From NCBI GenBank assembly GCA_014871385.1, contig CM026426.1, positions 87,052,526 to 87,116,525 on the forward strand: a stretch of DNA of 64,000 nt, in the 5' to 3' direction. Every line of letters starts with the position of its first letter. The first letter of the stretch is position 1. Shown here piece after piece: positions 36,999-47,534 of this stretch. The position numbers were made by a program, and so were the translations under genes. The notes below the pieces were generated by a model that made no database searches, had not been told where the DNA came from, and worked only from the letters and a program-made list of their open reading frames with translations. The stretch comes from Ceratodon purpureus (taxonomy: Eukaryota > Streptophyta > Bryopsida > Pseudoditrichales > Ditrichaceae).

Positions 36999-39974
36999 CA
37001 CCAGCAGGTTTCAACAAAGACACAGCCGACAACAACACCAGTGGATACCCGGAATCCCCAGGGATCATCGGTACACCCTAACCTGGTTGTTGGTGCAGTA
37101 GATATTGATCGAGGCCTTCCGGTTATTTCTGTGCAGGTTTGGCAGTTAACATTGGACAACGTACTCCTGGATGGAGGGTCTGGTGTCAACCTAATTACTG
37201 AGGAGGAGCGAATTTGGTTGGGGTTGAAGGAGCCGTCACCAGCACCCTATCGGTTGCGTATGGCTGATCAGGCCGTGGTGGAGCCAGTGGGGCTAATAAG
37301 GAATGTTCGGATTCATATCCATGGTATTCCGTACAACATCAGTCTGATTGTTATCAGGAACAAGGAGGTCAACGAAGCCTACAGCATGCTACTGGGCCGT
37401 CCTTGGCTCATAGATGCAAAGGTAACTCATGATTGGGGGAACAAACTGGTTACTATCCGAGGTAACGGTACATTCAAGACGATCTCTATCAACCAACGAA
37501 AGGGCCCTCTGCCCAAGTTGCCAGAGGTACTTGTGTGCTACAATTTAGCTGAAGGGCTGACAGATGAGGAGGAGGATCGTTTCTTGAGAACAGAGGAGGA
37601 TATATTCGCAGTGGGGACTATTACACTACCGGAGGGTTTGAGTCTTCCACTTAACCACGGGATCAACCGGCCCCCAGCCGACCTTCGCAAAGCCGACTGT
37701 ACCACAGCCGACATAAGAGCCGACTTCGGCACCGCCGACTTAGCGAAGGCACCTACATCAGTTCCGGATTCTGCCAATTACCCAGATCATTTTTATACCT
37801 TCACGGAGGGTGAAATGCGGGTGGATGAATCACCTGTAAGAGACCAGCTAGGGGATATGAAGGTGGCAGCGTGGAACCTGACTGAAGAGGAGCAGTTACG
37901 CAAGATCAATGTTGGCACTGAAGAGTCTCCCAAGATCTTGAAGATTGGAGCTCAATTGGAGCTAGCCATGGCCAAGGCTTCTGAGGACCTGTTGAGGGAG
38001 TATACAGATGTGTTTGCCTGGACATACAAAGATTTGAAGGGCATACCTCCATCGATAGCTCAGCACCGGATTGTACTGGAGAAAGACGTTCCACCCATCC
38101 ATCAAGCCCGTTACAGGATGAATCCGAACTATGCCAGCATTGTCAAATAGGATATTGACAAACTGTTGGTGGAAGGGTTGATCATACCAGTCCAGGAAGC
38201 AACCTGGCTCTCACCCATTGTTGTTGTTCCTAAAAAAAATGGTCAATTAAGAATTTGTATTGACCATAGAAAATTAAATGCTGCTACTAAAAAGGACCCT
38301 TACCCTATACCATTTACTGAAGAGGTGTTAGATGCTGTGGCAGGTTATGAAATGTACTCCTTCCTGGATGGTCGGTCTGGTTACTATTAGATTTTGATTG
38401 CCCGTGAGGATACGCATAAGACTGCCTTCATCACGGAATGGGGCGCTTTTGTCTGGGTAGTCATGCCTTTCGGCCTGACTAATGCACCGCCGACTTATCA
38501 GAGGGCTGTGAACAAAGCGTTTAAGGAGTACTTGGGGCGATTCATGAAGCTGTTCCTCGATGACTTCACAGTGTACAGCGACCTAGCCGACCATTTACAG
38601 AAACTGCGCCTATGCTTCGAGAAGTGCAGGCAGTATGGCATCAGTTTAAATCCAGAAAAGTGTGCATTTCTGGTCACCTTTGGCATTATACTAGGCCATG
38701 TGGTTTCCAAGGTAGGCAAGATGCCAGACCCTAAGAAGATTGAAGTTATTCAGGAGATGCCTCGGCCACAGCACGGAGCCGATGTACAGGTTTTCAATGG
38801 ATTTGCACAGTTCAACAGAATTTACATTAAATTCTATGCCCACATTATGGAGCCCATAACTAAAGTGATGCAAAAATCCGAAGAGTTTGTGTGGATGGAC
38901 AAGTGTGAAGCTGCGTGGTTGGAGATCAAGGATAGATATACCAAGGCACCAATCCTGGTTGCCCCCCGCTGGGATTTGGAGTTTCATGTCCACACAGATG
39001 CCTCTGACATAGTCGTCGGGGCTATGCTGGTTCAAAACCAGACAGGGAAGTGTGACCAGCCGATCTCCTATGCTTCTAGATTGCTTAATTCTGCTGAAAA
39101 GAATTATACCACTACAGAAAAGGAAGCCCTGGCTATGGTTTATGCTCTTACAAAATATGGTCATTATCTTTTGGGGAACAAGGTGGTTTTTTATGTGGAT
39201 CATATGGTTCTGGTGTACTTGGTTAACAAGCCTCAAGTGTCTGGGCGGATTGCCCGATGGCTTTTGCTTTTTCAGGAGTATGATTTCACAGTGGTGTACA
39301 AGCCCGGTAGGACGCATGGCGCAGCTGACTTACTCAGCCGACTTCCTAACGGCGAGCCGCCTATTGGAGTCCTTGACCAGCTTCCTGACGCTGGCTTATT
39401 CTACGTATCCCCTGAGTGGTTGCAAGACATCCGAGATTACTTGCATACTGGAGAGCCGCCTGCCACTATGCCTAAGGATGACAAACGGAAGTTACTGTTA
39501 CGGGCCCTCCCATATACCTTGCTGGACGGAGTCTTACATAAGAAGGGGCAGGATTTGGTACTAAGACAGGTTTTAGACCCTGTCGAGGCCGACACAATTA
39601 TGAGGGAGATGCACGATGGCTGCGCAGGTGGCCACTTCTCCGAGGATATCACATCCAGAAAGATTCTGGATGCTGGGTACTGGTGGCCGACCCTCCATAA
39701 GGATGTTTCGGAGTATTGCGGGGCCTGTGATAAGTGCCAACGGGTCGGAGGATTGGCCAACACAGGACTCGCCCAGTTAGTCACCAGCCTACCTGCAGAG
39801 CCGTTCATGAAGTGGGGCTTGGATTTTGTGGGGCCTATCAAGCCAGCAGCAGCCAGGACAGGTAACAGGTACATTCTGGTCGCAACCGACTATGCGACTA
39901 AGTGGGTGGAGGCTAAGGCACTGTGTACGAATACGGCACTGTCAACGTCAAGTTTCTGTATGAGAATATACTGA
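36999..39974 (+). pseudogene. Element A pol: protease, reverse transcriptase, RNase H, start of integrase
   Basis: Continues the gag frame. An aspartic protease motif LLDGGSGVNLI lies near 37170. The reverse transcriptase runs from about 38060 to 38720, with [14 protein letters not shown] and the catalytic FLDDF. RNase H starts at HTDASD (about 38990) and includes the [16 protein letters not shown] helix. The integrase HHCC zinc module (MHDGCAGGH … CDKCQ) and first catalytic Asp (WGLDFVGP) follow. TAG codons interrupt at 38148 and 38388; at 38388 the related copy has CAG (59083). Near 39920 a small indel moves the integrase into another frame. The domain order RT-RNase H-IN identifies Ty3/gypsy. 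Confidence 0.92.
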
Positions 39975-41116
39975 CCCGTTATGGCTGTCCTCTAACTCTG
40001 GTCAGTGACCAGGGCACTCACTTCATCAACGAAGCCATCGAGTACCTGGTACAGCATTTCCTCCTGCAACATCGGACATCCACAACTTACTATCCACAGG
40101 GCAATGGACAAGCAGAATCGACCAACAAGGTTCTAGGGCGGATACTTACCAAACTTGTAAGTGACAACAGGACCGATTGGGATGAGCATTTACCAACTGC
40201 CCTATTCTCTTATAGGACCGCCTTTAAGGTTAGCACTAGGTATACCCCTTTTCAGCTGGTCTACGGGCTACATCCACTTATGCCTACGGAGTACACTGTC
40301 CCTACCCGCAGAACCAAGGGCGAGCTTGACTTTACTCAAACTTGAGTCTTACAAGCCCGCACAGCCGACCTAGAGCAGCTCGACAGCCACCGATTGGCTG
40401 CACAGGCAGAGTCAGGCAGTCGGCATTGGGATCGATCCCTGTGGTGCCAACAGCATTACCGACATAAGGATTTTCAAGTAAGAGACCATGTCTTATGGTA
40501 CCCCAAGGGTGAAAAGGAGCACGCTGGAAAGTTTAAGAGTAGGTGGTTTGGGCCTTATCGGGTTCAGTACCGACTTCCCAATAATACTGCCTTATTAATA
40601 ACTAAGGAGCATTTTGAGCCCAACCCAATTATCGTGAACATCAATAAGCTAAAACCATATCGCTTTTACTCGGAGGATCAGCTAGTCACTGTAGGTCCTA
40701 AACAGCTGCCACGTGGCTCTTCCACAAACCCTAATGAGCTTCTACTTAAACCGGTCTCCTCCGCCGAACAGCCTTTAAGTGGAGATACATTACCCGGCGA
40801 CGTGAACTCCTCCAGCGCAGTTACGTCTTCGGCAGTGATGGCGGATTCAGGACTACCATCCAGCCCAGTTCGTAGCATAGTCTCCTGCCAACCTTTCGCA
40901 GCATCGGACCACAATGGCGCCCCGAAACCCTTCCAACTCACCTCGGTGGTAGGGTGTTTCTCGGTGGAGCCCCTTTTTGACTGCCCCGACCTCTTCCCTT
41001 CTTCACATCCACAGCCGGACACTCTCTTTGGCTCCATTCCGCCTCTTCGCCCCGCTATTCACTCCTCTCAGTCATTCCTCCCGCCCTTTCCTCCTCTCGT
41101 TTCTCCATCCTCCTAA
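39923..41116 (+). pseudogene. Element A integrase C-terminal part, frameshifted
   Basis: Carries the second catalytic Asp (LVSDQGTHF) and Glu (GNGQAESTNK), then a GPYRVQ integrase C-terminal segment with INKLKPYR. A TGA at 40343-40345 interrupts between the core and the C-terminal domain, at a site where Arg (CGA) would fit. The frame ends at TAA 41114. The last part is Ser/Pro-rich. Confidence 0.88.
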
Positions 41117-41230
41117 CCACCTGATGCTCTCCTTCCCCCCCCGTTTCCCTTCTTCTGCTCGTGCTGTGCCCATCTCTCTCCACTGCTCACCTTCCCTCTA
41201 CCCCCTCACACCATCGTCTTCCCTCACGAC

Positions 41231-44200
41231 TTGGAGCTCCTCTCGGCTGCTGCTACCTTATCGGGTACTGCGCCATCTCCTTTGCTGCGGCCAGTTTCCC
41301 CGGGTTGCCCACAGCAGTTGACATCTTCAGTCGCAGCGGTGCCGACATCCTCAAGGGGCGCTTCTTCCTCTTCTCTCCGCGCTCGTGGTCACAGCTGCGA
41401 GCTCCTTCCTGGTTCTACTGTCTCGGTTGTATCATCGTCTCGCTGCCCCGTCTTGTCTGCAGCAGTAGGTCTGTCACCTCTGTCTAGGGTTCCGGTCAGC
41501 AATTGCGTTGTTCCACTTCCGCTACCCTTACATGTCAAGACCGAGCCACTTTCTAGCCCCCTCCGTGGCCCTTCTCAATTTCTGTCTGCACATTCTAGGT
41601 CTTCTGATCTTGTAGTATTTTCACACGAACTCCTAAACCCTAGGTTTCAGTCACCGTCGGCTTTGTTGCTCTCCCCATCCCCCATTGCCGATTCTCCAGT
41701 GTTAGTTGCAGCTAGTCTTCTCTGTACCACTAATCGTTTTCACCCTCCTGAACCCTCGGAGTGTTCTTCTCATAGTAGTAGTGATTCAGACACATTAGAT
41801 TTTCCTGTATACTGTTCCCAGCGCTCGATACCGTGTGTTGACAGGGCCGACTTCATCATCACCAACCCCGCCCACGCTCTCCACCGGCAGTCACGTCTAG
41901 GCAGGCGCAGAAGACGGGGGCAGTTCGGTACCCTAGAGCGGTACTTCGGCCGTGGAGTTCTTCATCCGGCCAATTGTCAGGAGATCATGGAGGTCGGCGG
42001 TCCCAGCCAACCACCACCTGCGCCAACAGCCCCTACCCTGAGCGACAACGATGAGCCGACTGCTCCGGTCACCACTCCAGCCCCAGTACCTGCGACTGCA
42101 CCACCACCTCCAGGGATCACTCCGCCGACAGGAGCTACTACTCCGTCTTCCGAGACTTAGCGTCGTGGGGCGAAACGCAAGCTCACACTGATCGATGGAC
42201 GCGCCCGCAAACGGATTTGTGTTCCCAAGCAAGCACGTCGGCGTTGGGAGGTTCAGTACGAGCCCTTCACTTGTTGAACTGCGTGGACAGCTATGTCCGA
42301 TGATGACTGGGCTGCCCAGACCAGCCTCGAAGTTTTCTACAACTTCAACTGGCCTGAACCACGTACGGAGCTGATATTGGACTTCGTCGAAGGATGTGAG
42401 TATGTGCAGCCACCTCTTGGTAAACGCTGACCTGCTGTCGAACTCGGAGGGCCTATACGGTCTATGGTTAGGGGCAAATCGGTCGAGATCACAGCATTTG
42501 TCATCCAGGCTGCCCTAGGGTTTGAAGCCGACACCGACTTGGCGGGCCCCAAGCCAGTCCATGGGTTCCATCGCCGATACTCCAGGTACGGCCTCAGCGC
42601 AGCCGATCACAAACATGACGGTAACCGAGTCACTGCCCTTCTTCCTGATCACCAAGTTCGAGTTCAGGCCCTCGGTGACGCCATCGGTTTTAAGGGGCGC
42701 CATATTTTCGTGAGCAACGACACTTTGGAGCACCTCTTTGCAGCAGAAGAGGCGGGCGCTCACGATCAAACCTTCGATTGGTCCCACTTCGTGCTGACTA
42801 ACCTTCGCCGCCACCTTGTCTACATACATTCTCAAGCCTTGGGCGTACGGCGTCTGCGAGGAGCGTCTGTGATGGACGCCATATTGTCGACCTGGTTTCC
42901 CGAGCGTGAGGACATCACCGCCCCCCTTCCCGTCTCTTCGAGCATGGACACCCTGGATGGTAGCCACGAGGGTGCCCCAATCAGCGACCCTCGGCCACCG
43001 CACCCCAGTAGCTCGATTTTGCGTGACCAAACAAGCGGAGCCCACCTGCCGACCACTATTGAAGCCTCGGCAGTTCCAACAGCAGCCACCACCCCCACCT
43101 CCAAATCTCAGGAGGGGTCTTCTGACGTTGGTCGGCCGTCTCGCTGCCTGCTACAAGCCCCCAGCCGCCCCCAACCGGCATATCCCACTTCGCCCCTGGA
43201 CGGACCTCTTCACACCACCCCCCTGATGGCTACGGCATCTCCCTCTTGTCGGTACCCCCTTCGGTCCCGTACCCCTGTTCCTGTAGTTCCTGTTCTTTCC
43301 TCTGATTCTGAGCTCTTCGTGGTCAATCAAACTACAGCACCCTCGCGAGTACCCCTTGGGTGTGTTTGCAGCTCTTCCAGTGAGTCACTGATGATGGATC
43401 AGCAACCACCTACATCCGCGACGCCATCCAACAACTCGGCCCCGCCCTCAACACTGCCGACTACACCCCGATTTCAACCTGAGGATACGGCGGCTCTCCA
43501 CGACACACGCGGAGCAATCATCCTCTGGCGACCGCCCTTCGATTGGAGTCACCTTCTGTACACCACAGCAGCACCGACAGAGCCGACTGCAACCGCGGCA
43601 GGACCGGCCACCAACTCCAGAACAGGACAGTCGCAGCCTCTCCCAACGGGCACCGCCAACCACGCCACTGTTGGCCCCTCTCCATCGAATCTTCTTCCCC
43701 GGCAACAGTCAGGGGCGTCATCTGGTGACCCTCCTGAAGATTCGTTTGGCAGCCTACCAATCGGAGCCACCACCACATCAGATTTTCAGCTCCTACTGAA
43801 CAACCTGAACGCCCTAGCAACTGTCCTTGTCAGGACACGAGCGGCGGCTCGTCAGTTAGAGGCTACACGCCTCTCTAGTGCTACCCGAGTGACTACCCTC
43901 GAGTCTCGTATTACCGACCTCACTGGGCAGGTCGACCTCCTTACACATCGACTCCAGGTTTTTGAAGCCGCGCATGAGGCCGCACTTTTAGAGAACACAA
44001 ATTTGCGCACCTCAGTCACTGACTTGCAGGGACAGTTAGATACTGCCGCGGCCAATCACAGCCGACCTGAGCCGAGCCTTCGTCGTCTCGAGCTTGAGCA
44101 TCAGCTCAGCACTCGTCTTCGTCAGGCCGATCTCTTGGTACTGGACAACCAGCGGCTCACTCTCTAGTTAGCAACCCTTACTCTCCCTCCCAGAGAACTA

Positions 44201-44393
44201 AGCCGAGCAGTCAGGGACTATGTCACCACCAAGCAACAGGACCTTGAAGCTGCCCTCACAGCCCACCGCGAGGATTTTGCACGACAGCAGAGGTGGCTCC
44301 GCCGGTTCGAAGAACGCGATCCCACGTTCGAACCATGGTTAGAAGATGAGGAGACTTTCGGAGCAGAGCCGACTTCGCCACACCAGCCAACCT
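41231..44393 (+). pseudogene. Additional 3' ORF of element A (plant-type aORF), Pro/Ser-rich with C-terminal coiled coil
   Basis: The same frame as the shifted integrase continues through a Ser/Pro-rich stretch to 42158 (TAG), TGA at 42276 and 42428, then a long open part 42464-44167 (TAG) and on to TGA 44391-44393. Around 42320-42540 it reads DDDWAAQTSLEVFYNF … GPIRSMVRGKSVEITAFVIQAALGF, resembling the plant transposon protein domain found in extra ORFs of some plant gypsy elements (a fold with VRG…V…F…I…LG). After a Pro/Thr-rich linker, 43790-44160 has heptad-like Leu/Ala/Glu spacing, a probable coiled coil. There is no signal peptide or membrane segment, so it is not an obvious envelope gene. 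Role unknown. Confidence 0.65.
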
Positions 44394-44571
44394 GAAGACC
44401 GCACCGACCTTCGTGCACTACGGCGTATCTGACACGGCTTAGTGGTTATTAGATAGCAGTTGTCTTTGTTTTCTGCTTTCTTTTTACCTCCCATTTTAAT
44501 TTTTCCTTCTCCTTTGCCATGTTTCCGGCCATCTTCTCTTCTTGCCCTACCGTTCTGAGGACAGAACTACC

Positions 44572-44583
44572 GGAAAAAGGGGA
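44572..44583 (+). promoter_or_regulatory. Polypurine tract of element A
   Basis: ggaaaaagggga lies just before the 3' LTR, as expected for plus-strand priming. Confidence 0.8.
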
Positions 44584-44586
44584 TAA

Positions 44587-45009
44587 TGTTAACCGGAGAT
44601 TTCTCCATCTCCCCTTATCTAAGTTCCATTAGCCTGTTTTCAGTTTTCCATCCCTGTCCCCGACAGTCATCCAGTCGGCTGGATGAACTCTGTCAGAGCC
44701 GACTGGATGAACTCTGTCGGAGCCGACTGGATGAATTCTGCTAGACTCTTAAGGCAGATTTTAGGGTTTTTGAGATCATTCCTCACTAGTGTACTCAGAG
44801 TTAGGAGAGATTGAGGAGACTTTATGAGCTACTATACCATGATTTTGGGGCAGATTTGACCCTCTTTATACAGTTTTGCCTCATTTTTCCACTTCTTTTG
44901 AGTGTTTCCAGCATTGTATGAGTGTTTCAGCACCATTGCTAGTTGGGTTTTTGTAGGGTTTTGATGGGCTGTGAAGGTTAGGGTTTTATGGGAAATCCTC
45001 CCTTTACCA
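44587..45009 (+). repeat. Element A 3' LTR (423 bp)
   Basis: Starts TGTTAACCGG and ends TTTACCA. It aligns throughout with 32565-32986 with scattered substitutions and keeps the GCCGAC triplet repeat. Confidence 0.92.
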
Positions 45010-46214
45010 ACAGCCCTAAGCGGTTGACACAACAAGTGAGCAGTGCTACAACAAATGTTATTCATGTGTTTGAATCACATGTGAAGAAACCACAAGGCGA
45101 AGAATGGAGCAACCAAGACAAAGTGTTTATTCAGAAACTGACAGCAGTTCAAGAGGCATGTCAGAGATATTCCAAGGGGAAAACAAAGATTATGCCTTGG
45201 AATGAGCAAGCGTTGAACTCAGCATTGGAAGCACACTTGTATGGTTCACTGATCTGGATCCCGATTACAGCCAAAGTTGTGCCATTATCTGGCTTCAATG
45301 CCGAGGGGGGGTATGGCAAAGTGCAAAAAGTGCGAATAGCCAATATGAAGCGTATTCCAATTCACATCGAATTTGCGGGAAAACTTTCCAAGGCTACAAC
45401 CGAAGTGGAGTAGCGAGAGCAACGGGCGATTGAGGCAATGGTTTGCCCCGTAGAGCATCCGGGTGTGATGAAATTTTGGGCTTATCACTCCAAGACCATG
45501 GAAGCTTATACCCTGTGGTGGAATGGAGATTGCCTCCGCAACTTCCTCAAATTAAATGAGAAGGCGTTTGAGGCAAAAAGTTACAAAGAGATTTTGAAGT
45601 CGAAGGAAATGCCCATGGAAAATTGCTTGAAAATTGTTGCGTATCGATTGAATCGAGGAATGTTGGCATAGAGTCTCATCTACGTTATGGACATAGTCCA
45701 TAAGGCTGAAATCCTCCACAACGACTTAACGCAATCCAACATTCTACTCCACTTTCCACCTCATGACAAGGATAAAGTATATATTGGTGTGTGCGATTGG
45801 AGTATGGCAAGCAGAGTCATTGAGAAGAAGGCCTCCCCTTATGGTGTGAGGAAGCCCGATGATCTTGTACGATTAAAGGAGAGGAGGGTAGGAGTTGCAC
45901 CGAAGTTGTTTTTTTTATATGGCGACAAAGATGATGAGGAACGCAATTTGGAGCGCATGAAGAGGATGCATCTATGCACGACGCAATCTGATGCATTTTC
46001 GGTAGGCCATTTGGCAAAGAAGATATGGAGAGAGGAAGAATGCCCAGAACTCTTCAAGGATTCAATCTCAATGATTGCATTCTCCTCAAAGTTGGATGGC
46101 TTGGTTAATGAAGATCCCGCAAAGAGGCTTTCACTTGCAAAAGTTGTGGATGATTTGATGAGTCCCCCTTACAACTTCCAAGCTCCCAATGGTTGTTTTA
46201 GATACACATTGTAG
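45010..46214 (+). pseudogene. Protein-kinase-like gene, 5' truncated, two TAG stops
   Basis: One frame from the LTR junction to TAG at 46212, interrupted by TAG at 45411 and 45669. Kinase signatures in order: glycine loop GGYGKVQKV, a candidate ATP-binding Lys in FAGK, catalytic loop HNDLTQSN (Arg of HRD replaced by Asn), metal-binding Asp in CDWSMAS (DWS instead of DFG), and SDAFSVGHLAKKIW for subdomain IX. No clear APE motif is seen. The two TAGs fall at positions where Gln fits (…EVE/REQRAIE and MLA/SLIYVMD). The 5' end is replaced by the element A LTR, so the promoter and N-terminus are lost. It may belong to element C or be captured host DNA. Fold confident, activity unlikely. Confidence 0.72.
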
Positions 46215-47534
46215 TTCCATAGTGATTTACGTTTGGAACATTTTGATTGCCTATGTGGCTTTGTTTGCACATTTCAAATATTTTAATAAATCATTTTTTC
46301 GGCGTATTCGTGCCTCGGTGGAACACAAAATGCTATTGTTGGTTTTGTAATGGAATGGAAAAACGTTTTAAAAAAAAAAATTAAAAAACTATATGGCCCA
46401 TTCACCGCGACTGCCCCTCGTAGAAGCTTGCTCCACCCCCTTACAGAAGCTCGCGCCTCCCACTTCCAAAAGGTCACGCCCCCCCCCCCCCCCCCCCTCC
46501 TTGCAGTAGGTCGCGCCCCCCCTCTCAAAAGCTCGCGCCCCCCTTTCAGAAGCTCGCGCCCCCCCCTGGAGAAGCTTGCTCCGCCTGGAGAAGCTCGCGC
46601 CCCCTCCTTGGAGAAGCTCGCGCCCCCACTGGAGAAGTTCTCGCCTCCAACATGAGGGGAAAAATCACGTCTCCAATGAGCCTTGTAAGACTGTGCGGAT
46701 TAGGTGGTCTTCCCGCCCAAAAACCCCTCTGTTGCTCTCAGCAAGGGTCTGAAACGCTGCCCGGAGCGGCCTTTTGGAGACGGACAGGAGTTGCATGGCG
46801 GGGTTTTGCCTCGTTGGCAAGAGGGCGTGGACAGTGGTTGTTGAGCGCCAAGGAGTGGAATTTATTGCGATGCGATTAATGAACAGCCTCGATCCGTTGC
46901 CTCTATCCACGGATTGTTCGACTTGTTGCCACAACGGTCTGGGCGTGATGGCGCCACCGGCTCTACGCCGTTCAGCACCAAATAAACGAAGAGCCCTGTT
47001 CTGCTTCAAGCAAATCAGAGTTTGCACTCTGGGACGCAGAATTGTATGTGATTTGCTCCAAAGATTCCGAGTGGCGATGGCGCCCCAGATCGGTGGAGCA
47101 AAATTGAGATTCCGATTCATTATTTGGCAGCGTCCGCTGGCAACGACGGCGGCGAGGGGTCGTTCTCAGTTGGCGACCAAGGTTTCAACGAAGAGATGAA
47201 AACTGATGTATCTGAAGGGAAGGTGAGTTAACCTAATTCGATAAACCTTTGTGGGGTGTTTAGAGGCTAGTGGGTTTCAGAGCAATTTGAATTTCGATTT
47301 CAAATGCCCTTGCTACGACAACGGCATAAGGCAATGTAGGTTTCGTGGTCAACAGCGCTTGTAGATGCCACGCAGGTCTATCGAATTAGGTTCGGAGTAT
47401 TTGAGGTTGTGAATATAGTTTTTCATTGGGTGTAGGAGGTGTCCCAAAATGATAACAAGTTTTCTCGAATAACAGCAAATCACCAAGTGTGACCAGGGGA
47501 GATTCAATCAAGATTACCGACTATCGGGTCCACG
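46215..47534. repeat. Gap with GC-rich short tandem repeat (46425-46650) and C run
   Basis: No gene. About a dozen imperfect 16-19-bp units around 'gaagctcgcgcccccc', with a homopolymer C run at about 46480-46497. The rest shows only short ORFs. Confidence 0.6.

Larger units (their letters stand above)
32565..45009 (+). mobile_element. Ty3/gypsy LTR retrotransposon, element A, full length but decayed
   Basis: Two LTRs of 422-423 bp enclose a 12.4-kb element in the order gag, protease, reverse transcriptase, RNase H, integrase, extra 3' ORF. The gag-pol frame from 34023 to 39974 is a single frame broken only by six TAG codons. It then shifts frame near 39920 and continues to about 44393. The flanking five bases differ (atgag on the left, acagc on the right), so no target duplication remains. 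The LTRs differ at many positions, so the insertion is not recent. Confidence 0.93.

Noticed and set aside
42464-44167. Envelope gene of an errantivirus-like element
   Set aside because: No signal peptide, transmembrane segment or cleavage-site pattern; the N-terminal part looks like a plant transposon domain and the end like a cytosolic coiled coil.
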